Positions 45,041 to 55,016 are shown, counted from the stretch's first letter. The stretch is DNA of 64,000 nt from Kaistella carnis (GCF_003860585.1 NZ_CP034159.1:1-64000); one strand, 5' to 3'. Numbers and translations are program-made. The notes: generated from the letters alone by a model not told the origin.

Positions 45041-46174
45041 TTAATAATCCTGCGCATTCGAGGATTCTTCTCCAATCGTCCAGGTCAAACCAAAACGAAG
45101 GGTATTGTCCAAAGCTGAATTGATTTTAGAAGTATTGATTAAATAAGACATATCTAAACCAAAAGACTGGTATTTCAAGCCAACACCTACGGTCGCATAC
45201 TGTCGGCCACCTTGTTCTGCACTTTCATGGAAATAACCGCCTCTCAAAGCAAATGCGTTGTCGTATTCATATTCTACAGCGCCGCTGATCATGGTGCTTT
45301 TTTGATTGTTGAAAGATTTTCCGATACCTTCGATGACACCAACATTCGGAACATTACCCGTTTCATCAGGTCCTGGAACCAATAGTTTTGAAGCTTCAAC
45401 GTTGATTCCAACTCTGTTTAAATCATCGATAAACAAGTCATATCCTGCTCCTAATCTTGCCATGGTAGGAAGATAAGATCTGCTTTCATCATCTCCTGTA
45501 TAATCTAATCTTGGTCCTAAATTTTGAATCGCGAAACCTGCTTTTGCCCGTCCTTCATAATCTCCAAAAGAGGCATGTTTTTCTGACATAAAATAACCGG
45601 AAACATCAACTGCAAAAGAGTTTGCTGCTTGTAAAGTGTTGTCAGAGTTAAATCCACCAGACAAATCTGAACGGATAAATCTACCGGTAACCGCCATGGA
45701 GTAGTAGTCTGAAAGTTTTAGACCGTATGCCACATCAATGGAGAATTCATTTGGTTTTGCAGTTCCTTCCTGTACTACTTCAGTCCCAACCAATTTGGTA
45801 AGGTCAACTGAACCCATGTTAAAATAATAAATACTTGCGGAGATGGTTGCTCTTTCTTCGTCACCTAAAAATTGGTGGTAAGCACCATAAAGCAAAAACA
45901 CATCATTGGTTAATTTGCTCATATACGGCGTGTAGTTGATTCCAATAGCAGAAGTGGTCTTGCTGAAAGGATATTTCGCCGCATTCCAAAACTGAGAAAA
46001 TGCGTCTGTAGTGGTAGCAACTCCTTGATCACCCATACCACCTGCACGTGCATCTGGCGAAATTCTGAGAAACGGAGCGCCTGTTAAAACCGGTTGAATG
46101 TTACCAACCTGCGCATAAGCAGTGATTCCCATGCCTAATCCTAATCCTAAAAATAGTTTTTTAGTCAATGTCAT
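45041..46174 (-). CDS. porV: Type IX secretion outer membrane protein PorV
   Basis: A 377-residue outer membrane barrel of the FadL-like PorV/LptO family. In the T9SS it receives cargo from the translocon and carries it to the PorU attachment complex. After a signal peptide (ending AYAQ), the N-terminal segment FLRISPDARAGGMGDQGVATTTDAFSQFWNAAKY (about 35-68) is the family signature. The remainder is beta-barrel, closing with NTLRFGLTWTIG. It lies 24 bases downstream of porU on the same strand, the usual flavobacterial order, so the two form one operon. Confidence 0.94.
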   Translation of the reverse strand: MTLTKKLFLGLGLGMGITAYAQVGNIQPVLTGAPFLRISPDARAGGMGDQGVATTTDAFSQFWNAAKYPFSKTTSAIGINYTPYMSKLTNDVFLLYGAYHQFLGDEERATISASIYYFNMGSVDLTKLVGTEVVQEGTAKPNEFSIDVAYGLKLSDYYSMAVTGRFIRSDLSGGFNSDNTLQAANSFAVDVSGYFMSEKHASFGDYEGRAKAGFAIQNLGPRLDYTGDDESRSYLPTMARLGAGYDLFIDDLNRVGINVEASKLLVPGPDETGNVPNVGVIEGIGKSFNNQKSTMISGAVEYEYDNAFALRGGYFHESAEQGGRQYATVGVGLKYQSFGLDMSYLINTSKINSALDNTLRFGLTWTIGEESSNAQDY

Positions 46175-46198
46175 AAAGTTTTTTTTTATCGTTATTGT

Positions 46199-49100
46199 TT
46201 ATTTTAATAAGACCATTTTTTCTACTGCGGTAGCACTTCCTTTACATTTTTCTTGGTTTTGACTTCTCGCAAAAATTTTAAAAATGTAAGTTCCTTTTCC
46301 AACTGCATCTCCGAAATCATCATTGCCATCCCACTCAATCGCTGTCCTCGCGGTTCTGAAACCTTGTAAGAAAGGCTCAGCAGTCACTGACGTCGTAATT
46401 GTTTTTACCAGTTTTCCCGTGATGGTATAAATCTGCACATTTACATCTAAAATATCATCACAATTATGCTCAAACTGAACATAGGTTTTGTTGGTAAAAG
46501 GATTGGGCCAATTTAACAATTTTTTAACAACTAAATTTTGATTGGATTCATCCTCAACTATAAAGTTTAACGTAGAGGTTGTAGAATTATTGTTAATATC
46601 CCAAATTTTAAAAGTAAGCTGGTGAGCGCCAGGACTTAAATTTCTAAAAGGGTAGGTGACATTTCCTTTTTGGTAATCTTTTAATGAAGGATTTGCGCAA
46701 CCGTTTCCGTCTCCAGAAAAGTAGAAATCGTTTAAAACTGTGGTGTCGATAATTTTCCCATCCAGAACTACAGTGACGTCGTGACCAATCCCTGAACCTG
46801 TGGAATTAATTCCTTTATCATCCGTTACGCAAGCCAGAAGCAAAGGGTTTTGATCGGTGATTCCGCCATCTGCAAAATTTGTATTGTTCATGTAAAGTTT
46901 CACTTTTGGTGCTTCCGTATCATCGATTCCATCAGGATTAATTCCTCCGATGGTTTGCTCTTGATTATTAAAAACATCAAAAACTTTATTATCAGCATAG
47001 ACCAGTATTCGACCGGTGCCTAATTCATAATTAATGTCTTTCGGTACGTAAAACTCCACGGTGAAAACTCCATTTTTAGCGACACCAGACGATTTTACGA
47101 TGGGACTTCCTTCCTCAGTATAATTAAGAACGGGGTTCAAAGCAGGTACGCCATCATTATTGAGGGTTTTCTTTTGAAGCCTTTTATCAAATATATTCAC
47201 AGCAACTCTTCCGGAAAAATTTTCATCTAGAGTACCGTCCGCTTTATTGATGTGTCCTTTTACTGTTACAAAATCAAGAGCACGAATTTGCCCGGGCTCC
47301 GGTGAATCTATTTCATCGATCGTAATTAGCCTTTTAGGGCGACTGATCTTCGAAGCGGGATCTCCTAAGAAATTAACTTTCTGATGGTTTGAATCCGTTC
47401 CTTTTTCAATTTTCGCCTTTAAGAATGCCTCTCCCAACGTCAAGAAGTCATCATTCACCAGCTCAAAAAGATGTTTGGTGAAAATCGTTGTAAACTGTTC
47501 TCCGAAACCTACTCCAATTGCCCGGCTGGAAGTGATCATGGTTGCGGCACCTCCTGTTTTCGATTTGATGACCTGTTCGCCTGCGGAAAAAGTTTCCGGA
47601 TCGTCCCAAAGGGTAAACTCACAGGTAATTGTTGAAATAAGAGGAAAACGTGAATAGATATTGTTGTAATTATTAAAATTTTGAATTTGATCAATGGTTA
47701 TCACTCTTTCCTGGGCCCAACCATTAATTCCGCCATGTCCGAAATAGAAAATGTACAAACTGTTTCCTACATCATTTGAAATGGCTTGATTTACCTGGGG
47801 ATATCGCTGCCCTCCGGCAGAAGTTTGTGCAGTAAACGCATCTAAATAAAGTTTTCGGATGTTGTACTCTTCTCTCAAGTTTCCCGTCTCAAAAACATTG
47901 ACCAAAGATTGATTCATTGTTTCATGAAATGGTAGACCGATTCTTACGCCGGTATCAGAGAACCTAACATTATCTGCATCATCATCCACCACAAAATCCA
48001 TTTTCATTCGCCATTCTCCAAAAGGAGTTGATTGTCCCGGATTTGCATTATTGTAGGCCAATGCCTTGTCAATGAGTAATTTGGCTTCTGAAGTATTTGC
48101 TGCGGGTAAACGCCCAATTGGTACATTGGGAAGATTTGCGGAAACGCTTGTAACTGATGTTGCTTGTGGTAAAGTCATTACAAAATAATCATCTGTAACG
48201 AACGAATCTGCGTAATTGCTGCTTTCTTCACTCTGGTAACTTGGGACAACATCTGAACCTGGTACATTTTTGCCTTTAAAATCATAAGAGGTATCGCCTA
48301 AAATAAATACATATTTTAAATTACCTCCCGCATTCAATCGCGTAGCAAAATCCCGGATTGCGGTGATATCTTTTCCGCCACTGCTGAATTCATTGTATAT
48401 TTTATTAACATCAACAACAGCAACGTTGTAACGGTCCTGATAATAATTTGCGAGTCTTTGAGCCTGACCCATCATCTCAGGAACGGTGATCATTAAATAA
48501 TTAATGTTTTGTAACCCCGCTAAGTCTTGATTTTCAATTTTTCCTACAAACCCAGGTTCAAAAGCTTCGCTATTTTTAAAAGCCACAAATTCATTGACAA
48601 AACTGGTATTGTTTGCGACATAACCGAAACTAAAGGTGGAAGAATTCCCTGATTTGTTTGATTTTCTTCTCACGTTGGTCACGTCTGAAACTTGCCAAAC
48701 CTGATCTATTGAAGAGGCATCAGATACATTAAAAGTGTATGTATTTCCGCTTTGTTCCACAATGTCATAACTTCTAAAATTCATTTGGCTGTTATTGAAT
48801 TTCAGATCTTCCTTATATTGAACTTCCGCATAATCGAAATAGAATTTTCCGTTCGGGTTACTTCCGGTATTGGGCGCATAGTTAAAAGAAAGTTGCGTTC
48901 CCGTTACATTACTTAGTGCTCCGGCATAAACCTGCTCAATATATTCGCGTTTATCTCCCGGCGGAATAGAAACAGTATAGGGATTTAAATTGTTTAGACT
49001 CACCGTCACGCTGTTACCCTGGGATTGATACGCAATAAAGCGGGAACGATATCGGATATTGTCCGTGGGTTGAATCGGGGACTTTGTCGTAAAAGTGACT

Positions 49101-50119
49101 GTTTTGTTTTCTGTAAATGCATCACCAGTCCAAATTCTACCAACTTTTAATAAATTAAATTTTTCTTCATTAATGTATTGGTATTCATCATAGCGGGTAA
49201 TTACATTTGAGTTGATGGATTGATCATCGTCAGGAATTCTCTTGCCCGGACCTTTATCGAAATTAATAAAGTAATACGCAAAGTCATCATAAATATTAAT
49301 AAAATTCCCAGAAGTGTCTCTACGTGTTTCAATCCTGCGATTAACGGAACCATTGCCATTTTTGTACACATTATAACCATTTGGTCCTTGGGCGTAGAAA
49401 AGAGCGTAATCATCTTCATTCCAAACGCCATCGGTTTCACCAACAACTTGTATGGCATTTTCCTGAAGTGCGTCGTAGCGTAGATCTTGATTATGTTCAG
49501 GCAACATAAGACCTCCATTTCCGTAAATCCTGAAATTTTGTGGATTCACATTGGCAGGATTAATGCCATGATCCCGGAGAAACTTTGCTGTAATTTTAAA
49601 AACGCCCGATTTATCCACTTTAATTTTATAAAAGGTTCCTTCTTTTAAAGGGTTTTCAGAAGTTCCGATTTTTGAGATCAAATTTTCAGCTCGTGTGTTT
49701 TTGTCCGCACTGCCGATTGTGAAGGAACTTAAACGGTAAATGCTCCCTTTTTCAAACTTCAAGGCCGAAACCCTTATGTTGGTCGTCTTTTCCTGAGTAT
49801 ACGGATTGGTGTAGTAGCTTACTTCAGATTTATCTTCCCCAGGTAAAGCGTATTGATTCAAATCATATAACTCTTTCGCTGTAATTTTAGTCCAAGTAAG
49901 ATTGGTGACTGCGCGGTCAATTCCTTCATTTTTTTGCGAGGTGCGATAATATACCGATCCTTCTTCATAATGAAACCCATTATTTTTAAAGAAAGGAACA
50001 GTGACTTTGCTGGTGCCAAAATCAATCACGTTTTTTCCTTCCCATTCTATTTTTATCGTTTGCGAAAAATAAAAGGAGTAAAAAGTGAGAAGAAGTACGA
50101 GGGTCAAAATGCGTTTCAT
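46199..50119 (-). CDS. porU: Type IX secretion sortase PorU (C25 family)
   Basis: Cell-surface cysteine protease that removes the C-terminal sorting domain of T9SS cargo and attaches it to the surface. At 1306 residues it fits the family. The caspase-like C25 domain in the middle shows the histidine H795 in FYFGHGGINGW and the nucleophile C833 in STITCEFTLWDDPETFSAGEQ. The C-terminal part (NWPNPFTNKTYVQFEHNC, then WDGNDDFGDAVGKGTYIFKI and VEKMVLLK) is itself a type A CTD-like domain. The signal peptide is at residues 1-19. It is transcribed with porV and is divergent from gldJ. Confidence 0.95.
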   Translation of the reverse strand: MKRILTLVLLLTFYSFYFSQTIKIEWEGKNVIDFGTSKVTVPFFKNNGFHYEEGSVYYRTSQKNEGIDRAVTNLTWTKITAKELYDLNQYALPGEDKSEVSYYTNPYTQEKTTNIRVSALKFEKGSIYRLSSFTIGSADKNTRAENLISKIGTSENPLKEGTFYKIKVDKSGVFKITAKFLRDHGINPANVNPQNFRIYGNGGLMLPEHNQDLRYDALQENAIQVVGETDGVWNEDDYALFYAQGPNGYNVYKNGNGSVNRRIETRRDTSGNFINIYDDFAYYFINFDKGPGKRIPDDDQSINSNVITRYDEYQYINEEKFNLLKVGRIWTGDAFTENKTVTFTTKSPIQPTDNIRYRSRFIAYQSQGNSVTVSLNNLNPYTVSIPPGDKREYIEQVYAGALSNVTGTQLSFNYAPNTGSNPNGKFYFDYAEVQYKEDLKFNNSQMNFRSYDIVEQSGNTYTFNVSDASSIDQVWQVSDVTNVRRKSNKSGNSSTFSFGYVANNTSFVNEFVAFKNSEAFEPGFVGKIENQDLAGLQNINYLMITVPEMMGQAQRLANYYQDRYNVAVVDVNKIYNEFSSGGKDITAIRDFATRLNAGGNLKYVFILGDTSYDFKGKNVPGSDVVPSYQSEESSNYADSFVTDDYFVMTLPQATSVTSVSANLPNVPIGRLPAANTSEAKLLIDKALAYNNANPGQSTPFGEWRMKMDFVVDDDADNVRFSDTGVRIGLPFHETMNQSLVNVFETGNLREEYNIRKLYLDAFTAQTSAGGQRYPQVNQAISNDVGNSLYIFYFGHGGINGWAQERVITIDQIQNFNNYNNIYSRFPLISTITCEFTLWDDPETFSAGEQVIKSKTGGAATMITSSRAIGVGFGEQFTTIFTKHLFELVNDDFLTLGEAFLKAKIEKGTDSNHQKVNFLGDPASKISRPKRLITIDEIDSPEPGQIRALDFVTVKGHINKADGTLDENFSGRVAVNIFDKRLQKKTLNNDGVPALNPVLNYTEEGSPIVKSSGVAKNGVFTVEFYVPKDINYELGTGRILVYADNKVFDVFNNQEQTIGGINPDGIDDTEAPKVKLYMNNTNFADGGITDQNPLLLACVTDDKGINSTGSGIGHDVTVVLDGKIIDTTVLNDFYFSGDGNGCANPSLKDYQKGNVTYPFRNLSPGAHQLTFKIWDINNNSTTSTLNFIVEDESNQNLVVKKLLNWPNPFTNKTYVQFEHNCDDILDVNVQIYTITGKLVKTITTSVTAEPFLQGFRTARTAIEWDGNDDFGDAVGKGTYIFKIFARSQNQEKCKGSATAVEKMVLLK

Positions 50120-50281
50120 TAGCTGTAAAATTTGCGAATTACAAATTAAACGAAAAATAATAAATTATAATATGGAACAATAAAATTAATTTGTTAACGT
50201 TTTCCAAAAAAATCTAATTAGAAATTTGATTTATAAGATAATTTCTTTTTTCTTTGTACTTTGATAAATTCTTTATTGACT

Positions 50282-51889
50282 ATGAATAAACTAAAGTTGT
50301 TTACATTAATAGCGTTAAGTTCAACACTCTTTTTGGCGAGTTGCGGGAGCGGTGGCAATACCAAAAAAGGTGGTGGTACGAAACGTTTTACAAGTAAAAC
50401 AGGTTGGAAGCCCAACGATCAGAAAGGTTGGTTCTTTACCGGAAAACAACAAAAACAGAAAGGTTGGCCAGGAATGGTCTATGTGGAAGGCGGAACATTT
50501 ACCATGGGATTGGTGAAAGATGATGTGATGCACGACTGGAACAATACCCCGAAAAGAATGCAGGTGAGCTCCTTTTTTCTTGGTGAAACCGAAATTACGA
50601 ACTATGAATACCGTGAATATGTAACTTGGTTGAAATATGTTTTTCCTCCATCTGATCCCAGTTTCAAGGAAATCTATACAGGTGCTTTGCCTGATACATT
50701 AGTGTGGAACAACAAACTTTCACGAAACGATTTTGCGGAGACCTATTTCCGTTCTCCTGAATTTGATTATTATCCTGTGGTTGGAGTTTCTTGGTTACAA
50801 GCATCCCGCTATTGTGAGTGGTTGACTGACAGAGCTACCGAAAAAACATTGATGGAACAAGGCGTTATTTCGAAAGATTTATATACCAATGATTCCAATA
50901 ATCAAGGAGCAGGAGCCTTTAACTTAGATAAGTATAAAGGAAATGATCCTGAAATGGAAGCGTATATCAACAAACAGCGTTTACAGCAAAAAACTGGTAT
51001 TAAAACCAGTAACGAAAGAATTCTTGCAGCAAATAGAAATGCCAATTCCGGTGTTGTCGAAAAGTTCCGTTTGCCAACGGAGGTAGAGTGGGAATTTGCA
51101 GCTTTGGGAATGCAAAAAGAAAGAGAGTATAATCTGTATACCAGCAAACAGCCCGAAATTGAAAAACTTAAAGGGAAAAAAGGAAGAAACCGTGGGATGT
51201 ATTTGGAAAACTTCAAACAGGGAAGAGGTGACTACTCCGGTGTTGCAGGTTGGAAAAATGACGGATCACCAACTACTTCTGACGTTAAACAATATCCATC
51301 AAACAACTTAGGTATTTTTGGAATGTTCGGAAACGTGTCTGAGTGGACAGCAGATGTTTACAGGCCAATCATTGACGAGGAAGCAAGTGACTTCAACTAC
51401 TTTAGAGGAAATGTTACCAGAGAAGTGGTCAAAAATGCTGATGGTACTTTCAAAAAAGTTGATCAAGTAAAGTATGATACTTTAGCAGATGGCCGATTGG
51501 TGTACAAAGGTTTACCTGGTCAATATGAAAGAGAAGTGATCGCAGATAACAAGAATTACAGAGATGGTGACTTCCAGTCTTCACTTGATGCCGGTTATGG
51601 TAGAGCAGAGGACAGCTCAACTTTGGGTTATAACATGTATAATTCTAAGAGAAAACATTTCTTTGTTGATGACAGAGGTCGTGTAATCATTGAAAAAGAT
51701 AAACAAGCAAGAACCACCAGAATTTCTAATGAAGTTCGTGTAATTAAAGGAGGATCTTGGTTAGATGCCGCTTATTGGCTAGATCCGGGTCAAAGAAGAT
51801 TCCGTGATGAATCAAAAGCGTATGGCTGGGTTGGTTTCCGTGTGGCACAAGATGCTAAATCGAACGGAAAAGGCAGAACCAAACGATAA
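50282..51889 (+). CDS. gldJ: Gliding motility / T9SS lipoprotein GldJ
   Basis: Outer membrane lipoprotein needed for gliding and T9SS function. The lipoprotein signal MNKLKLFTLIALSSTLFLASC puts the lipidated cysteine at residue 21. The body is a formylglycine-generating-enzyme-like fold: PGMVYVEGGTFTMG near 70, LGETEITNYEYREYVTWL near 99, VGVSWLQASRYCEWL, RLPTEVEWEFAALG, GNVSEWTADVY and KGGSWLDAAYW toward the end. The two catalytic cysteines of true enzymes are not evident, so the role is structural. The ATG at 50282 is preferred over an upstream TTG, because it begins the signal peptide. It is divergent from porU, the conserved arrangement. Confidence 0.95.
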   Translation: MNKLKLFTLIALSSTLFLASCGSGGNTKKGGGTKRFTSKTGWKPNDQKGWFFTGKQQKQKGWPGMVYVEGGTFTMGLVKDDVMHDWNNTPKRMQVSSFFLGETEITNYEYREYVTWLKYVFPPSDPSFKEIYTGALPDTLVWNNKLSRNDFAETYFRSPEFDYYPVVGVSWLQASRYCEWLTDRATEKTLMEQGVISKDLYTNDSNNQGAGAFNLDKYKGNDPEMEAYINKQRLQQKTGIKTSNERILAANRNANSGVVEKFRLPTEVEWEFAALGMQKEREYNLYTSKQPEIEKLKGKKGRNRGMYLENFKQGRGDYSGVAGWKNDGSPTTSDVKQYPSNNLGIFGMFGNVSEWTADVYRPIIDEEASDFNYFRGNVTREVVKNADGTFKKVDQVKYDTLADGRLVYKGLPGQYEREVIADNKNYRDGDFQSSLDAGYGRAEDSSTLGYNMYNSKRKHFFVDDRGRVIIEKDKQARTTRISNEVRVIKGGSWLDAAYWLDPGQRRFRDESKAYGWVGFRVAQDAKSNGKGRTKR

Positions 51890-51911
51890 AATTAATTATA
51901 AATATTTCCAT

Positions 51912-51945
51912 AATCCTTCTGTAATTGCAGAAGGATTTTTTATTT
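51912..51945 (+). terminator. gldJ terminator
   Basis: A 10-bp perfect stem (AATCCTTCTG with CAGAAGGATT, six-base loop) and a T run. It overlaps the -7 box of murF. Confidence 0.85.
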
Positions 51946-51948
51946 TTG
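51941..51948 (+). promoter_or_regulatory. -7 box directly before murF
   Basis: TATTTTTG, an exact match, ends five bases before the murF ATG, the same spacing as at the helicase gene (33505/33510). A leaderless transcript is likely if the box is used. Confidence 0.5.
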
Positions 51949-51952
51949 ACCT

Positions 51953-53227
51953 ATGAATGCAGCCTCTTTTTATCCGCTATTTTTACAATGTGAAAAAGTG
52001 ACCATCGACAGCCGTAAAATCGAGAAGAATGATATATTCTTTGCATTTTCCGGGGAAACTTTTAACGCCGCAACTTTCGCGGAAGATGCCATTAGAAAAG
52101 GCGCGATCGCAGTGATCGTGGAGCAAAAGCAGTTTGAAAATGTAGAGAAAAATATTTTCTATGTTTCTTCGACTCTTGATTTTTTACAGGAACTTGCGAC
52201 CTTTCACCGTGACAAATTAAACATTCCAATTATTGCCTTAACAGGAAGTAATGGTAAAACCACGACCAAAGAAATTATTCATGCGGTTTTATCTCAGAAA
52301 TATAAAGTTCAATATACTTACGGTAATCTGAACAATCATATTGGTGTACCTTTGACCTTGCTTTCAATCCGCGATGATCACGAAATGGCTGTCGTAGAAA
52401 TGGGAGCCAATCATCAAAAGGAAATTGAAATGTTGTGTGATATAGCAAAACCAAATTTCGGATATATCACCAATTTCGGAAAAGCACACCTGGAAGGTTT
52501 TGGTGGAGTGGAAGGAGTGATCAAAGGCAAATCAGAGCTTTATGATTATCTGAAAAATCACGGACAAACCATTTTGGTAAATGAGAATGATCCAATTCAG
52601 GTTGAAAAAACGGTGAATTATTCACCAAAAATTACTTTTGGATCCACATCTTCCAATTATCAGTTTGACGAGTTTTCGGAGGCTAATTTAGTTGGTTTAA
52701 TATTTAACGGACAAAAAGCGCTTTCAAATCTTACAGGAAATTACAACTTTACCAATCTTTGCGCTGCTGCGAGTTTAGGTTTTCACTTCAATTTAAATTT
52801 CAACGAAATTAAGTCGGCTATCGAAAATTATATGCCAACCAATATGCGTTCACAAGTCTTAAAAAAAGACGGAAAAACTTTTGTTCTGGATACTTATAAT
52901 GCGAACCCAAGTTCGATGGCAGAATCTTTAAAAAATTTCAGCACTTTTAAAGGAACAAAAACGATCGTCATTGGTGATATGTTAGAACTAGGAGAGGAAT
53001 CTGAAAAGGAACATAATTCCATCTTGGAATTGGCAAAAAGTCTGAATTTTGATGAAGTGATCACCGTTGGTCAACATTTTCGCACGAGTAATAAAGAAGA
53101 AAAAGCTTTTATAAATGCTAAAGAGCTTTCAGAATATTTGAAAACCCATCAATTAAAGTCGGAGAATATTTTGCTTAAAGGTTCTCGCGGCATTGCTTTG
53201 GAGCAGATTTTAGAATTTATTCACTAG
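51953..53227 (+). CDS. murF: UDP-MurNAc-tripeptide-D-Ala-D-Ala ligase
   Basis: Mur ligase adding D-Ala-D-Ala to the peptidoglycan precursor in the cytoplasm. The N-terminal UMP-binding domain has VTIDSRKIEKNDIFFAFSGE (about 17-36). The central ATP loop ALTGSNGKTTTKEIIHAVL lies near 96-114, followed by GNLNNHIGVPLTLL and VVEMGANHQKEI. The C-terminal domain has LDTYNANPSSMAESLKNF and VIGDMLELGEESEKEH, which are specific for MurF rather than MurC-E. The length is 424. Its stop shares the four bases CTAG with the convergent Nudix gene's stop. Confidence 0.96.
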   Translation: MNAASFYPLFLQCEKVTIDSRKIEKNDIFFAFSGETFNAATFAEDAIRKGAIAVIVEQKQFENVEKNIFYVSSTLDFLQELATFHRDKLNIPIIALTGSNGKTTTKEIIHAVLSQKYKVQYTYGNLNNHIGVPLTLLSIRDDHEMAVVEMGANHQKEIEMLCDIAKPNFGYITNFGKAHLEGFGGVEGVIKGKSELYDYLKNHGQTILVNENDPIQVEKTVNYSPKITFGSTSSNYQFDEFSEANLVGLIFNGQKALSNLTGNYNFTNLCAAASLGFHFNLNFNEIKSAIENYMPTNMRSQVLKKDGKTFVLDTYNANPSSMAESLKNFSTFKGTKTIVIGDMLELGEESEKEHNSILELAKSLNFDEVITVGQHFRTSNKEEKAFINAKELSEYLKTHQLKSENILLKGSRGIALEQILEFIH

Positions 53228-53829
53228 TTTAAACTCCAGTAGTCATTTAGAATTAATTTAATATTTTGAAAAGTCATCGGTAAAACTTCCTGAGTGATTT
53301 CGCTTTCATTTTTCCAGGAAACTTCAGATATTCCTTCTTCAACTTGGGGAACAGGAGTTGAATTTCCGATATAGTTTACTTTAAACCAATACGTTGTTTT
53401 TAGAATTTTTTCTCCGTTACGTTCGGTATAAATATGAAAAGTGGTGTTTAAAAACTCTTCCAGAATTAGTTCGCTAAGGCCTGTTTCTTCCTCAATCTCC
53501 CGCAATGCGGCTTGTTCCAAGGATTCCCCTTTTTCGATCTTACCTTTCGCCAAATCCCATTTTCCTAAACGTCGGATAAAAAGTAAATCTCCATTTTGAT
53601 TCTTAACAACGCCACCAGCGGCTTCCACTACTTTAAACATGTGCGTAAAGTCTTCCCAAATTTCATCAAGATTCTCCCCATAAACATTGATGGAGGGGCA
53701 CGATGTATTCTCCAAAAGATCCACCGCGATTTCTAAAGTTGCAAAACCTTCAAACCTTAACTTCTTTTCAATATCTTCCGGATATTTACTAAGCGTTAAT
53801 TTTTTTTCATTCACAAAAACTTTATACAT
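53224..53829 (-). CDS. Nudix hydrolase
   Basis: A 201-residue protein whose second half is a Nudix domain. The box GKIEKGESLEQAALREIEEETGL occupies residues 96-118 (shown here in pieces: GKIEKGES, ALREIEEETGL) with all metal-binding glutamates present. An N-terminal extension of about 65 residues has no clear family match. The substrate is a nucleoside diphosphate linked to another group; which one cannot be told. It is divergent from the SRPBCC gene with about 33 bases between start codons, and convergent with murF. Confidence 0.87.
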   Translation of the reverse strand: MYKVFVNEKKLTLSKYPEDIEKKLRFEGFATLEIAVDLLENTSCPSINVYGENLDEIWEDFTHMFKVVEAAGGVVKNQNGDLLFIRRLGKWDLAKGKIEKGESLEQAALREIEEETGLSELILEEFLNTTFHIYTERNGEKILKTTYWFKVNYIGNSTPVPQVEEGISEVSWKNESEITQEVLPMTFQNIKLILNDYWSLN

Positions 53830-53832
53830 TTG
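53825..53832 (+). promoter_or_regulatory. -7 box of the SRPBCC gene
   Basis: TACATTTG, an exact match, 31 bases before the ATG. It overlaps the start of the divergent Nudix gene. Confidence 0.45.
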
Positions 53833-53862
53833 TAACGTTTTAATTAATACAAAAATATAAAA

Positions 53863-54249
53863 ATGAATTTAGAAGGACGAAAAATTATCGTTAATAAATC
53901 GGCAAAAGAATTGGTAGAAATGCTGAAGTCGCCAGAAGGATACCGCGAACTGATGCCGGATTCTCTTCAAAGTTTTGAAGTGCGTGATCAAGGCTTCAAA
54001 TTCAGTCTCAAAGGAATGCCGGAAATTGCTTTAACCATTGATGAAATCAGTGAAGAAAAAGTGGTTCTGAAATCGGCAAGTTCCAGTTTAGATTTCGCAT
54101 TAAACGGGATGATGAATAAAATTAGCGATACTCAAACTGAAGTTCAACTTTTGTTTGATGGAAAATTTAATCCTTTTATCAAGATGATGGTCGAAAAACC
54201 GTTGCAGAATTTTATCAATGCACTGACCGATAATATTGAGAAGATCTAA
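53863..54249 (+). CDS. SRPBCC-type (START-like) domain protein
   Basis: A 128-residue soluble protein. Its opening MNLEGRKIIVNKSAKELVEMLKSPEGYRELMP, the strand-rich middle and the amphipathic final helix (PFIKMMVEKPLQNFINALTDNIEKI) match the SRPBCC/polyketide-cyclase-like helix-grip fold. Such proteins bind small hydrophobic ligands, and the cavity residues give no clue to the ligand. In related genomes a similar gene sits near pyrimidine or cell-envelope genes, but nothing here proves a partner. Confidence 0.75.
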   Translation: MNLEGRKIIVNKSAKELVEMLKSPEGYRELMPDSLQSFEVRDQGFKFSLKGMPEIALTIDEISEEKVVLKSASSSLDFALNGMMNKISDTQTEVQLLFDGKFNPFIKMMVEKPLQNFINALTDNIEKI

Positions 54250-54265
54250 TTAATCTGTTATATTC

Positions 54266-54299
54266 AAAAAGCCCTGAATGAAAAATTCAGGGCTTTTTT
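54266..54299. terminator. Bidirectional terminator between the SRPBCC and GldA-like genes
   Basis: A 14-bp perfect stem (54266-54279 with 54285-54298) including A and T runs, five-base loop. Confidence 0.9.
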
Positions 54300-54300
54300 G

Positions 54301-54996
54301 TTAATGAGTATAGCTTGCGAAAGCTTCTTCCAAGTTGGCATATTTACCTTTAAAATCGTCGATGTTGGCATCTTGAATAATATTTCCTTCATGAATCAAA
54401 ATAACGCGGGAACAAAGTGCTTCTACTTCCTGCATAATATGGGTGGACAGAATTACGGTCTTCTCCTTGCCGATTTCTTTGATCACGTTACGGATTTCTA
54501 TAATTTGATTAGGATCTAATCCATTGGTTGGCTCATCCAGAATCAATAAATCTGGCGAATGTAAGATGGCCTGTGCCAAGCCTACACGCTGTTTGTACCC
54601 TTTTGAAAGTTGTCCGATTTTTTTAGCTTTCTCCGGCGTAATTCCGACGAGCTCAATTACTTCCTCAATTCGATCTTTCGAAATACGGTGGAGATCTGCA
54701 ACGAAATTTAAATATTCTTTTACATACATTTCGTTGTAAAGAGGATTATTTTCAGGTAGAAAACCCATGTTCTTTTTGGTTGCAATTTCGTCTTCGCAAA
54801 TGTCTTTGCCATCGAAAATAATCTGTCCTTCATCGATTTTGAGCGCACCGACTATGGATTTCATCAGCGTGGATTTTCCGGCACCATTTGGACCTAATAA
54901 GCCGATGATTTCGCTTTTGTTGATTTCGATGTTGATCGTGTTCAAAGCGGTCTGATCTCCAAATTTTTTGGTAAGATTAATTATCTGTAGTGACAT
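54301..54996 (-). CDS. gldA: ABC transporter ATP-binding protein, GldA-like
   Basis: A 231-residue ABC ATPase. Walker A is GLLGPNGAGKST at about 32-43, the Q-loop region is MGFLPENNPLYNEMYVKEYL, the signature is LSKGYKQRVGLAQAI, Walker B is LLILDEPTNGLDPNQ and the H-loop is ILSTHIMQEVEALC. PENNPLY and LDPNQIIEIRNVIKEIG closely resemble GldA, which with GldF and GldG supports gliding motility. It is shorter than the Flavobacterium johnsoniae protein (about 300 residues) at the C-terminus, and no gldF/gldG adjoins, so the GldA name is a strong similarity, not proof. Confidence 0.75.
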   Translation of the reverse strand: MSLQIINLTKKFGDQTALNTINIEINKSEIIGLLGPNGAGKSTLMKSIVGALKIDEGQIIFDGKDICEDEIATKKNMGFLPENNPLYNEMYVKEYLNFVADLHRISKDRIEEVIELVGITPEKAKKIGQLSKGYKQRVGLAQAILHSPDLLILDEPTNGLDPNQIIEIRNVIKEIGKEKTVILSTHIMQEVEALCSRVILIHEGNIIQDANIDDFKGKYANLEEAFASYTH

Positions 54997-55016
54997 TGAT
55001 TAGTGTTTGTAAAAGG

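Noticed and set aside
49201..49518. 105-codon frame overlapping porU
   Set aside because: A shadow of the porU reading frame on the same strand, with no independent signals.
50261..50281. Upstream TTG start for gldJ
   Set aside because: The lipoprotein signal starts cleanly at the ATG at 50282.
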